From the NCBI RefSeq assembly GCF_017873675.1, contig NZ_JAGGKK010000001.1, forward strand, positions 1 through 64,000: a DNA stretch of 64,000 nucleotides. Reading direction: 5' to 3'. A model generated the notes under the pieces. It did no database searches. It saw only the letters and a list, made by a program, of their open reading frames with translations, and was not told the origin of the DNA. The position numbers and the translations under genes were made by a program. Of this stretch, positions 17,865 to 26,487 are shown in pieces (the first letter of the stretch is position 1; the number at the start of each line of letters is the position of its first letter). Source of the DNA: Virgibacillus litoralis (GTDB lineage Bacteria; Bacillota; Bacilli; Bacillales; Amphibacillaceae).

Positions 17865-18062
17865 TTGAAAAATCTGTGTTATGTATCGGGTCGTGCCATT
17901 CATAAAGATATAACCAAAGTTTGTAAAATTTTAGGTCTATCTAGGAAAAAATTTGAATTACAAATTAAGGAAAGACGATATTCTATCCCAACAAAAAATA
18001 CTCATTATCTATGTATTTTTCCATATAATTTTTTATTCGAACATCAGTACTTTATGGTATAG
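17865..18062 (+). pseudogene. Possible remnant with Fis-like helix-turn-helix
   Basis: A 65-codon frame contains DITKVCKILGLSRKKFELQ, which resembles the Fis-type helix-turn-helix that ends sigma-54 activators. Only that part looks conserved. The rest is low-quality sequence, and a TTG start lacks a good ribosome binding site. It may be the tail of a lost second activator beside rpoN, or chance. Confidence 0.25.
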
Positions 18063-18132
18063 TGGTAAAAAAACATTCATAAAATTTAGACTAATTAGCT
18101 ATAGGTTAGTATAGATTCAAGGAGGGAAAACG

Positions 18133-19461
18133 ATGGAACTTGGAATACACCAAAAACAAACCATGAATTTGACGATGACCACAGAGCTAAGGCAAGCAAT
18201 TGCCTTGTTACAATATTCCACAATTGAGTTATCTCAATTTATCCAGGAGCAAGCGCTTGAGAACCCCTTAATCGAAATAGAAGAAAAGTCATTAGAGATA
18301 CGATTTGAAGATAAATATCAATCAACATACAACGAACCGAACTCCAATTATGACGGGGGTGAATCTATTAATCCACTAGATTTCATGGCAATTGGGGACC
18401 ATGGGCAATGGGGGAACTTGTTGGAGCAAACGCAATGGCTACAAGTTAGTGATAAAGAGCAAATTATTCTACGTTACTTAATACTAAATTTAGATGATAA
18501 TGGATATTTACCCATAACTACCTCAGAAGTTGCAGATCAGCTAGCAGTAAATGAAGACTTGGTTAAACATAGCATCCGTATCCTTCAAAAATTGGAACCA
18601 ATAGGTGTAGGGGCAAGGGATTTGAAGGAATGTCTACTATTACAAACTCAGGAGTTTTATCCAGATGACTCCTTAGTCACCTATGTAATCAGAGAATACC
18701 TTGAATTACTTGCAGATAAAAAATGGCATGAAATTTCACGTAAGTTGAATATATCTTTAACAGAAGTAAAAAGAATTTTCGATTGCATTCAAACTCTTAA
18801 CCCAAAGCCCTGTGCTGAAATTTCCAATAACTCTACACGTTACTTATATCCAGACATAACAATCGAAAAATCATATGGAGCATATAGCATTTCTATAAAT
18901 AATAGCTATTTACCAAAAATCCAATTAAACCAACAATACATGCATTTTTTAAACAAAAAAAATGAAACATCAAAATATATTAAAGAAAATTATCAAAAAT
19001 ACATGTGGTTAGTTAGAAGTATTGAACAGCGCCAGAACACAATTTTAAAAATTACTCAAGTAATTATAGAGAAACAGCAGGATTTTTTAGATAATGGCTT
19101 TGCTTCCTTACAACCGTTGACATTAAAAGAAGTTGCAGAGGAAATAGATATGCACGAATCCACTGTCAGTCGTGCTATAAATAATAAAATTATCCGAACA
19201 CCAAATGGAGCCCATGAAATGGGGAAATTATTCACCTCAAAAATCGGGCAAAGCAATGGTGGTAACTCTTCTTCCACAAAAGTTAAATTATTACTAAAAC
19301 AGTTAATAAATGAGGAGGATAAGTACAAGCCGCATTCTGATCAAAAAATTGCAGATCATTTTAAAAAAAATAATGGAATAATGATTTCACGGAGGACTGT
19401 TGCAAAGTATAGAGAAGAACTAAATATTTTACCTTCTTCAAAGAGAAAGAAAATTGTTTGA
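18133..19461 (+). CDS. rpoN: RNA polymerase sigma-54 factor
   Basis: This 442-residue sigma-54 (SigL in Bacillus) directs RNA polymerase to -24/-12 promoters and needs an AAA+ activator. Region I is Gln/Leu-rich (residues 1-50). The core-binding region is centred near 90-270. A helix-turn-helix follows (EVAEEIDMHESTVSRAI, about 332-348), and the RpoN box RRTVAKYRE is at residues 419-427. AAGGAGGG precedes the ATG. It is transcribed away from the sigma-54-dependent cluster, which suggests the sigma factor and its regulon travel or are maintained together. Whether it is the only rpoN in the genome cannot be seen here. Confidence 0.95.
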   Translation: MELGIHQKQTMNLTMTTELRQAIALLQYSTIELSQFIQEQALENPLIEIEEKSLEIRFEDKYQSTYNEPNSNYDGGESINPLDFMAIGDHGQWGNLLEQTQWLQVSDKEQIILRYLILNLDDNGYLPITTSEVADQLAVNEDLVKHSIRILQKLEPIGVGARDLKECLLLQTQEFYPDDSLVTYVIREYLELLADKKWHEISRKLNISLTEVKRIFDCIQTLNPKPCAEISNNSTRYLYPDITIEKSYGAYSISINNSYLPKIQLNQQYMHFLNKKNETSKYIKENYQKYMWLVRSIEQRQNTILKITQVIIEKQQDFLDNGFASLQPLTLKEVAEEIDMHESTVSRAINNKIIRTPNGAHEMGKLFTSKIGQSNGGNSSSTKVKLLLKQLINEEDKYKPHSDQKIADHFKKNNGIMISRRTVAKYREELNILPSSKRKKIV

Positions 19462-20011
19462 ACAGTAACTTTTCTAAAAACGGAAGCCACGGCAGACATC
19501 ACTTTTTTGACCATTTTAAGTATACACACATCAAATGCCACTTAACAATGTATCAACCGATGTTCTGTCCCAATTTCACCAAAGTTTATTGTATAAAACC
19601 AAAGCGTCAGTTGTTGCAAAAGTAACAAAAGTGAAATAAAAATCTTTTTATATTAGGACTTGTTTCAATAATTAGGAATCATTTATAGCTTAGTCGTTAA
19701 CATACTAGTATATAAAAATAGTTATCAAATTAATCATTTCTGGTATTGTAACAACACCAACGATTGAATTTGCAATAGCCTGATTCCCACAGTGGTGAGC
19801 AAAAACTAGGCAAAAAGATAATAAGAAATCCTCTGAATACTATTCTCATACAATATTTAGACTAGTCATAATTGCGGAAAACAGAAGTTTAACTTAGCTT
19901 ATCGCGCGGGCCACCTTAAAAAGGTGGCTGTAACTATATTATTTGCTATCTCTTAAATTTTAACCCATCAACTTCTTCAATGAATTTTTTTGAATTATAG
20001 TTAGAGTAATA
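19462..20011. other. Gene-free stretch with remnant and hairpin
   Basis: No intact gene. A minus-strand open frame at 19705-19839 encodes a hydrophobic piece (FAHHCGNQAIANSIVGVVT) that looks like the end of a membrane protein, without a start. A perfect 8-base stem GCCACCTT/AAGGTGGC lies near 19909-19927. It has no U run. Confidence 0.4.
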
Positions 20012-20222
20012 TATTGATTAGTTTCCCAAACGGACCTCTAACGTAGTTTCGCTCCCCCCCATGGTTCTTTGGCTGGACCTACTCAATTAGTATACCTGCT
20101 TCTTTTACGCGAGCCAGTGCACTATCAAGATCATCAACTTCAATTGATAAATCGTGTACCGATGTCCCCGTGCCACCTTCTGAAAGGAAACTAATTTGAG
20201 TGTCCATTTTCTCATAAGAAAC
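20012..20222 (-). pseudogene. Decayed copy of the VOC gene
   Basis: This segment aligns by eye over about 210 bases with the C-terminal two thirds of the VOC gene at 3761-4114. It shares stretches such as CCTGCTTCTTTTAC and CACCTTCTGAAAGGAA or close variants. It contains substitutions and small insertions that break the frame, and the 5' third is missing. At the truncated end follows a doubled GAAACATAGGGA and a GGGAC...GTCCC palindrome (20238-20256). Confidence 0.75.
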
Positions 20223-20237
20223 ATAGGGAGAAACATA

Positions 20238-20256
20238 GGGACAGGTTCCTCGTCCC
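20238..20256. repeat. GGGAC-GTCCC palindrome at truncation point
   Basis: GGGACAGGTTCCTCGTCCC is an imperfect palindrome. It directly follows a tandem GAAACATAGGGA doublet at the broken end of the VOC pseudogene. It resembles REP-type palindromes of Bacillaceae, but only one copy is seen in this window. Confidence 0.3.
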
Positions 20257-20270
20257 ACTTTTTCACTAAA

Positions 20271-20348
20271 CTAAACAAATTCTATTGCTACAAAAAAGGT
20301 GACCATCAATACAGCAAGAATCAGAAAAACGACAAGTGTCTGCTTCAT
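20271..20348 (-). CDS. 25-residue single-pass membrane peptide
   Basis: The frame MKQTLVVFLILAVLMVTFF continues with VAIEFV and a stop. An excellent AGAGGAGG site lies 7 bases before the ATG. The peptide is one hydrophobic helix with a short positively charged N-terminus. It lies 87 bases downstream of the UbiB-like gene on the same strand and may be co-transcribed with it. Function unknown; the translation signals are what support it. Confidence 0.45.
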   Translation of the reverse strand: MKQTLVVFLILAVLMVTFFVAIEFV

Positions 20349-20435
20349 TGTTGACCTCCTCTAATACAGTTTTTCGAAAGGACATTTGTTAATATGTGTT
20401 ACCCATTTTTCGCTCTATTCAATCTTAGAACCTCT

Positions 20436-22130
20436 TCACATCCGTCCCGACCGGATAATTGTTATCACCATCAGTACAAACATGAGGGCTGCGATTACTG
20501 CACCGATTTCAATGATTGGCAGGTTCCAGATGATGGTGTCCTGTCCGACAATTGCTAAACCGACAATCAGGCTGCCCATTAGAATACTGAAGGCAAGCAT
20601 CAGAACACTGAAGGAAAGCCGGTTACTTATCTTGTCCACCCTGCGCATGATTTGATCGCCGCGTTTCACATTAATATCCAGCCCAATCTTGCCTTTCTTG
20701 ATTACGTCCATTACTTCCTTCAAATCACTTGGCAATTCGGAAATAATACCGATGTCTTCACCAATCTCTTCCAGTGAATTTCGGATAATTTCCTTTGGAC
20801 GGTACCGCTGCCACATCAGTTTTTGTGCAAAAGGTTCCGCTGCCCGCATAAGGCTAAATTCCGGATCGAGTCGTTGCAGAACTCCCTCAAGCGTCAGGAT
20901 TACCTTGCTGACCAGCGCCAGTTCTGTTGGTATTTTTATGTAGTTGTGATACGACACATTTAATATTTCCAGGATAACCCTGCCGAGGCTGAGCTCTTTC
21001 ATTTTGATGTTTTCATAGCGGACATGCAGGTCGTCCAAGTCACGCCGCAATGCTTCAATATCTGTCTCTTCACCGATAATATCCATCTTGGAAAAGGTTT
21101 TTATCATCGATTTTGTGTTGCCCTGGTGAAGGTTCACGAGAATCGAAGCAAAGTATTGTCGCATCTTCTTATTGATCATTCCGGTTTCCCCAAAATCAAA
21201 AAATGCAATCGAGTTCTTCGGCAATACATATATATTTCCAGCGTGTGGATCGGCATGAAAAAAACCATTCTCGAACAGCTGCCGTAGCATTGTATCTGCA
21301 AGGCGCCGGGCAATTTTAACCCGATCATATCCATTGGCATCCAGTTCCTCAACTTTGGAAATTTTGATACCTGCAATTTTTTCCATCGTCAATACCCGTT
21401 TGGTCGAAAAATCCCAATAAACGTTCGGGACTTTAATAAACGCATCATCCTCAAACTGCTTGGAAATCCGTCCTGCACCAATGCCTTCCATTAAGTAATC
21501 CAACTCATTCTTCAGTGAGGTGGAAAGTTCATCAATAATGTCACAGAGCCGGTATCGCTTTGCCCAGGCAGTGCGTTCCTCCAGTATCCTCCCAAATCCC
21601 TGCAAAATTTCCAAATCCGTTTCGATCTTGGACTTCAGCCCCGGTCGCTGTACCTTAATAACGACATCCTCGCCACTAAAGAGCTTAGCCGTATGTACCT
21701 GTCCGATTGACGCTGTCGCAAGCGGGTCGGAATCCACGCTTGCAAACAGATTGCCGAGCTCATCCTCAAGCTCTGATTCTATTGTAGAACGCACATGTTC
21801 GAATGGAATAACCCGTGCATGATCCTGAAGCTTTTCCAATTCTTCTATTATTTCCTGTGGCAACGCATCATGGCGGGTACTGGCAATCTGACCGAGCTTA
21901 ATAAATGATGGCCCCAGATCCTGCAGTGCATGCCGCAGCCTTTTCCCAACATTTTTCATGTTTCGATCTATCTCATCAGCACCCTGCCCTGCTGCAAGTC
22001 CTCGATCTGCCAGGCCAACCCGGAACAGGAAATGGCTGAATCCATTTTTCATAAGTACATTTATAATTTCACGATAGCGCTTTGTATGTCTAAATCGTTG
22101 CCCGAGCAATTTAATCAGCTCCTGTTTCAT
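20436..22130 (-). CDS. ABC1/UbiB (AarF) atypical kinase
   Basis: This 564-residue UbiB-family protein has the ABC1 kinase-like domain with a KxGQ-type motif (SFIKLGQIASTR, residues about 75-86), a nucleotide-binding Lys in VVIKVQRPG, and the catalytic and metal region FFHADPHAGNIY and FFDFGETG. Two membrane helices end the protein (about 505-527 and 535-557). UbiB proteins support isoprenoid quinone synthesis or distribution, probably as ATPases rather than protein kinases; the exact role in menaquinone-using Bacillaceae is unclear. The gene is noticeably richer in G+C than its surroundings. Confidence 0.93.
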   Translation of the reverse strand: MKQELIKLLGQRFRHTKRYREIINVLMKNGFSHFLFRVGLADRGLAAGQGADEIDRNMKNVGKRLRHALQDLGPSFIKLGQIASTRHDALPQEIIEELEKLQDHARVIPFEHVRSTIESELEDELGNLFASVDSDPLATASIGQVHTAKLFSGEDVVIKVQRPGLKSKIETDLEILQGFGRILEERTAWAKRYRLCDIIDELSTSLKNELDYLMEGIGAGRISKQFEDDAFIKVPNVYWDFSTKRVLTMEKIAGIKISKVEELDANGYDRVKIARRLADTMLRQLFENGFFHADPHAGNIYVLPKNSIAFFDFGETGMINKKMRQYFASILVNLHQGNTKSMIKTFSKMDIIGEETDIEALRRDLDDLHVRYENIKMKELSLGRVILEILNVSYHNYIKIPTELALVSKVILTLEGVLQRLDPEFSLMRAAEPFAQKLMWQRYRPKEIIRNSLEEIGEDIGIISELPSDLKEVMDVIKKGKIGLDINVKRGDQIMRRVDKISNRLSFSVLMLAFSILMGSLIVGLAIVGQDTIIWNLPIIEIGAVIAALMFVLMVITIIRSGRM

Positions 22131-22308
22131 CTAATTTTGCATTAGTTATATCTTCCTCTTTTACGATACAGCTAAACGGCATCACACACAACAATTCTGC
22201 CATGCCTACCAGCTATCCTATGAAAAAATTACGACTGAATCATGTCAGGTGCTGAATCAGGATGTTCGCTAAATTAGATGGAGTGGAACTTTGGTAAGGG
22301 ATTCGGAA

Positions 22309-22851
22309 CTAAAACGCATGGGCGGTAATATAATTTCTTTTCAAAAGACCCATGAATATAACATTATGCCAAGAGCCATCCCGATAAAATTGTTCTATTA
22401 ATTCTCCTTCTTCATAAAATCCTAGTTTTTGATACAATTTAATTGCCCCTTCATTGAAGGAAAATACTCGTAAATACACTTTGTGCAGATTCAACTCGTT
22501 AAATGCAAAATCCAATAGCAGACGAAAAGATTCCTGTCCAAAACCTTTACCCCAGTAACTTTTATCCCCTAGGCTTATATTACATTCAGCATTACGGTTT
22601 CCATAATCAATATTAATAAGCGACGTGACGCCAATTGGATTATTAGCTTCAAGTTCCTCAATTATGTAGATTTTGGAATTATTAGATTCAGTTATGCTTT
22701 TAACGTAATTTTCAGTGTCAGCATACGTAAAAACATCCAAAGATGAGTCTGTGAAATGCATAATCTCTATATCGTTTCTCCACCTATGGTAAGTAGAAAC
22801 ATCTTCACTGGACATTTTTCTTAGCCGAACTCTTTCTCCACTAAAAAGCAT
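22309..22851 (-). CDS. GNAT N-acetyltransferase (RimJ/RimL-like)
   Basis: This 180-residue acetyltransferase_3-type protein has GERVRLRKMSSEDVSTYHRWRND at the N-terminus, the acetyl-CoA binding loop DKSYWGKGFGQES near residues 95-107, and LHKVYLRVFSFNEGAIKLYQKLGF toward the end. It would transfer an acetyl group from acetyl-CoA to an amine; the substrate is unknown. GGGGAGC precedes the ATG. The gene stands alone. Confidence 0.88.
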   Translation of the reverse strand: MLFSGERVRLRKMSSEDVSTYHRWRNDIEIMHFTDSSLDVFTYADTENYVKSITESNNSKIYIIEELEANNPIGVTSLINIDYGNRNAECNISLGDKSYWGKGFGQESFRLLLDFAFNELNLHKVYLRVFSFNEGAIKLYQKLGFYEEGELIEQFYRDGSWHNVIFMGLLKRNYITAHAF

Positions 22852-22993
22852 TTGAAGCTCCCCTTTTCTGCTTGTTATTCAAATCTCGTTCCTTTTATAA
22901 GAAACCTGTTCCAACATTGTACCCTTCACATCCAACTTGCAAAAAAACACTGTTCCTTTTATATTTTAAAAAAAGAGCGTTCCTACATTTTAA

Positions 22994-23344
22994 TTATTTC
23001 CGTAAAATTTTCTCCATCGCTTTTCCCTTCGCTAATTCATCGACCAGCTTATCCAGATAGCGAATTTCCTGCATTGTTGATTCTTCGATGTCTTCCACTC
23101 GGACACCGCAAATCACACCTTTGATCAATGTTCGTAAAGAATTCAGTTGAGGGGCTTCCGCAAAGAAGGTCTCAAAATCTGTCTTTTTTTCCAGTTGCGC
23201 CTCTAACTCTTCCTGGCTATACCCTGTCAACCAACGGATAATCTCATCGACTTCCGCTTTCGTACGTCCTTTTTTCTCTGCCTTCGTAACATAATGGGGA
23301 TAGACACTTGCAAAACTCATTGTATAAATCTTATGTTTGGCCAT
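22994..23344 (-). CDS. DUF2200 family protein
   Basis: This 116-residue protein matches the DUF2200 pattern: [27 protein letters not shown] at the N-terminus, [13 protein letters not shown] in the middle, and a C-terminal helix pair ending [10 protein letters not shown]. It is predicted soluble and helical. No function is established. A GGGAGAG site precedes the ATG. Confidence 0.85.
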   Translation of the reverse strand: MAKHKIYTMSFASVYPHYVTKAEKKGRTKAEVDEIIRWLTGYSQEELEAQLEKKTDFETFFAEAPQLNSLRTLIKGVICGVRVEDIEESTMQEIRYLDKLVDELAKGKAMEKILRK

Positions 23345-23593
23345 GATACACTCTCCCGTTCTTGTATTATCGATTAGCTGTCTCCAATTATATCAAAGTT
23401 GATTTCTCATGGATTGCTTAATTTTTAAAAATTTTATGTAAAAAGTCATTTATGCACATTTCAATGAGATGTGCAATATTTAGTCAGGAAAGTACAGAAG
23501 TCATTAGTGAGAAAAATTTTTATACTTGCAGCTTGATTGGGTAGAAGTAAACATCTTTCCAACAGTATTTTCTAGAGACTGTAATCGACTACC

Positions 23594-24457
23594 CTAAACC
23601 CGAGTAAGCTTATCCGGGTTCCGTACGACATAGATTCTTGCGAACTTTCCTTGCCGGAGTTGTACACATATAGCGGCTACTGTTTCTTCACCAGAACGGA
23701 GTACTATACTGGTCTCACCATTCAAAGAAGTAGTTTCATAGTGAAGACTTTCCTGATAAAAGGGAGCCATCCCTTCAAGCGCAGCAGCCAGGAATCGAGC
23801 TACGAGATCACGCTTTTGTACTGGGTGTCTGAATGCTTTTACTTTTCCTCCTCCGTCAGTGACGAGCATGACGTCTTCAGTCAGCAGAGACAGTAGATGA
23901 TCCACGTCACCTTGTTCAAGGGAAGTGAGGAACCGGTTGAGCCATTCCAATTCTATCGCTTCGGTCGCGACTTTCTCTTCCTCTGATATTCCCATCTTGT
24001 TTCTCGCCCGGCTCATCAGCTTGCGGCAGTTCGCCTCTCTCTTGCCGAGCAGTTCGGCTATTTCGGGATAATCGAATCCCAGCGCCTCACGCAAGACGAA
24101 AACTACCCGTTCTGTAGGTGTCAGCCTCTCCAACAGTACGAGCATGGCGTAAGAAAGCAAATCACGGCGGACAACCGTCATCTCAAGTGTATCTGATTCT
24201 TGCGTCCGAATCGGTTCGGGAAGCCACGGACCGACGTATGCTTCCCTCTTCTTTCGTGCCGACTTCTGCAGATTGAGACAGCGATTGGTCACCATTTTAC
24301 ACAAATAAGCTTTTGGCTCCTCTAAACGTTCGACATGTGCTTCGTACGCCTTAAAAAATACGTCCTGTACCGCATCCTCCGCGTCTGCAACAGACCCTGT
24401 CAGCTGATATGCCAGCGTAAACAGCAGCGCTTTATATTGATCGTATAGTTCTTCCAT
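23594..24457 (-). CDS. SigJ-type ECF sigma factor with SnoaL tail
   Basis: This 287-residue ECF sigma factor has region 2 (YDQYKALLFTLAYQLTGSVADAEDAVQD, residues about 5-32) and region 4 (LTPTERVVFVLREALGFDYPEIAELLG, about 112-138). The C-terminal 110 residues form a SnoaL/NTF2-like domain typical of the ECF41/SigJ group, in which the tail controls sigma activity without a separate anti-sigma factor. It lies 56 bases after a flavin oxidoreductase gene on the same strand. ECF41 sigma factors commonly neighbour such oxidoreductase, carboxymuconolactone-decarboxylase or epimerase genes. That oxidoreductase is the likely target gene. Confidence 0.9.
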   Translation of the reverse strand: MEELYDQYKALLFTLAYQLTGSVADAEDAVQDVFFKAYEAHVERLEEPKAYLCKMVTNRCLNLQKSARKKREAYVGPWLPEPIRTQESDTLEMTVVRRDLLSYAMLVLLERLTPTERVVFVLREALGFDYPEIAELLGKREANCRKLMSRARNKMGISEEEKVATEAIELEWLNRFLTSLEQGDVDHLLSLLTEDVMLVTDGGGKVKAFRHPVQKRDLVARFLAAALEGMAPFYQESLHYETTSLNGETSIVLRSGEETVAAICVQLRQGKFARIYVVRNPDKLTRV

Positions 24458-24513
24458 CTCACTGTCCCTCCTGTCTTGAGAGTTATAACTATTGCATCTT
24501 GGACACTTTATTT

Positions 24514-25704
24514 CTATCGAAGGTAACTGGCTTTATCCTCTACCAGCTTTTTGAGCTTCCCAGGAGTCTTTCCTGTCATCACCATATCAATTCCCCATTT
24601 GCGTATCCAAAACACACCTTTTTGACCCAGACCAATATTATAGACATCCATATTTGATTTCGATGCTTTATGGATCGGTGCAAGTTGACCCTCCAAATCG
24701 GCACTCACGATCTTTCCCAGTCGAATCCCTTGTATTCCAGCTTCAAAGCACGTCTTCTGTTCCGCCTTATCTGTTTTCGGATCGACGATTCTCGCACAGT
24801 CGCCAATGCTGTATACCCCCGGCGCCCCTTGTACACGATAACATTCATCTACCAGCACCTGACCATCAGGTGTAATTGGTAAGCCCATACCGCGCAGGGC
24901 TGGATTCGGTAACAGACCAATCATCCATATCAATAGACCAACTTTCAGTGAATCGCCATTATTTAGGGTCACCTCTCCTGTTTCCTCCCGTATCGCTTTA
25001 CGATTGTAAAGTGCGGTCACTCCACATTTGTTGAGCTCCTGATCCAACTTCCGCCTAAATTTCTCCGACACTCCTGGGAGCAGTTGTTCCTGTGAATTCA
25101 GCAAATATACGGAAACGTTGGACGAATTCAGTCCTAGCGCAGCTGCTTCCTTCTGCATAGAGAGTGCTAGCTCTGCAGACGTCTCGATGCCACTGATACC
25201 CGCTCCAGCAACCGCGATTGTCATTAGTCGCTTTTGTTCTTCAGGATTCGTCTCGTCAGCAGCCTTTCGTAAATTGACATGCCAGCGCTCCCGGATGTCT
25301 GCCGCGGATTGTTGATCAGTCAAGGCAATCCCACCTTGGTCGGTATCTGGTCGCCGAACGGTGCTGCCAACAGCCACGACTAAAAGGTCATAATGAATTT
25401 GGGCATCATTTCCTTGCACATCCACATATTGAAACCACTTTTCTTCACTATCCACAGATGTAACTGTACCTTGCACAAATTCAAATTCACCTAAATTTAA
25501 ATCATTCCAAGGAATCATAATTTCTTCCTCGACCGTAGTTGGCCGAAATAACCTCAATTTGCGCAGATGTCCGGGCTGCTTGTCGACCAGTACAAACCGA
25601 ATCCGCCGTCCGTTTGCCATGTCCCGGGTTGTTTCCTGTATTTGTTTGAGTGCTTTAAGCCCTGCATAACCGCCTCCGATAATTATACATGTCAAGTCGT
25701 CCAT
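24514..25704 (-). CDS. NAD(P)/FAD-dependent oxidoreductase (NDH-2-like)
   Basis: This 396-residue pyridine-nucleotide-disulphide-family flavoprotein has an FAD-binding GGGYAGLKAL near the N-terminus. A second Rossmann motif, GAGISGIETSAEL, lies about residues 168-180. The FAD-phosphate segment GVYSIGDCARI is near residue 297. It resembles type II NADH dehydrogenases or Nox-type reductases and lacks an obvious redox-active Cys pair. It is followed by the SigJ-type sigma gene, which probably regulates it. The codon choice and base composition are more GC-rich than in genes beyond 25.8 kb. Confidence 0.88.
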   Translation of the reverse strand: MDDLTCIIIGGGYAGLKALKQIQETTRDMANGRRIRFVLVDKQPGHLRKLRLFRPTTVEEEIMIPWNDLNLGEFEFVQGTVTSVDSEEKWFQYVDVQGNDAQIHYDLLVVAVGSTVRRPDTDQGGIALTDQQSAADIRERWHVNLRKAADETNPEEQKRLMTIAVAGAGISGIETSAELALSMQKEAAALGLNSSNVSVYLLNSQEQLLPGVSEKFRRKLDQELNKCGVTALYNRKAIREETGEVTLNNGDSLKVGLLIWMIGLLPNPALRGMGLPITPDGQVLVDECYRVQGAPGVYSIGDCARIVDPKTDKAEQKTCFEAGIQGIRLGKIVSADLEGQLAPIHKASKSNMDVYNIGLGQKGVFWIRKWGIDMVMTGKTPGKLKKLVEDKASYLR

Positions 25705-25854
25705 TATTACTCAGCTCCTTTTTAAGTTTCATACATATAACAATGTAAGACCCTGATTTGTGACATCGGAAACGAGCAAACGTGATATTTTAAAATCTTT
25801 ACTATTATCACGCCTTTAGTTGAATAAGACTTCTATAATTATTCCTTATTAAAT

Positions 25855-25886
25855 AAATTGGCTTACCGAAGTTCGATAAGCCAATT
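25855..25886 (-). terminator. Terminator after DinB/YfiT gene
   Basis: On the minus strand TTGGCTTATCGAAC pairs with GTTCGGTAAGCCAA-type sequence (one mismatch, short loop) and is followed by TTTATTTAA. It is placed 15 bases after the stop of the gene at 25901. Confidence 0.75.
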
Positions 25887-25900
25887 CCATAAATAGTTTG

Positions 25901-26410
25901 CTATTTTGATAATGCGATTTTAATATGGGTTAAGTGGTGCTCTTCATGCCAAGCTAATTTTGCAACTTTTGCTGCAACTGTTATTTCACCGTTATTCGGG
26001 TGAGTAAAAACATGATCTAATTGGTCTTCCGTTAAACTGGATCCTAAAGATACGATGCGCTCATTTATACCTTCCAGCATTTTAATAGAACTTTCTACGG
26101 GTAGCTCTGTATCCGGTTGAATAGCCCACTTTTCTTGATCAAAAGCTGGTACTGTTGGATTCTCATCTGTTAAAGCTAGCTTCAAACGTTGATACATGTT
26201 CAACTGAGAGTCAGCAATATGATGAACAAGTTGACGAACTGTCCAGCTACCATCGCGATATGTTCTGCTTAGTTCCTCATCGCTTAATGAATCAACAGTT
26301 TCTGTTAATCGAATCGTGTAAGTTTCGATTTCCTTTAGCCATTCTTGAATATTTTCTAACGTTACCTTTTTGGGAACTTGTAATTCCCCAATTGGAAATC
26401 TTACATCCAT
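25901..26410 (-). CDS. DinB/YfiT-type putative bacillithiol transferase
   Basis: This 169-residue four-helix-bundle protein of the DinB/YfiT superfamily has metal-binding histidines visible in VHHIADSQ (residues about 65-72) and EEHHLTHIKIAL at the C-terminus, the usual three-His arrangement for Ni/Zn. Members transfer bacillithiol to electrophiles. The opening DVRFPIGELQVP is also typical of YfiT proteins. AAGGAGA precedes the ATG. A similar DinB-type gene follows upstream on the same strand. Confidence 0.88.
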   Translation of the reverse strand: MDVRFPIGELQVPKKVTLENIQEWLKEIETYTIRLTETVDSLSDEELSRTYRDGSWTVRQLVHHIADSQLNMYQRLKLALTDENPTVPAFDQEKWAIQPDTELPVESSIKMLEGINERIVSLGSSLTEDQLDHVFTHPNNGEITVAAKVAKLAWHEEHHLTHIKIALSK

Positions 26411-26487
26411 GTTTAATCTCCTTTCCCTAATTATTATTACTAGAATACTTCATAATCCTATTCGTGAAAATAAGGGCTAACCCTTTT

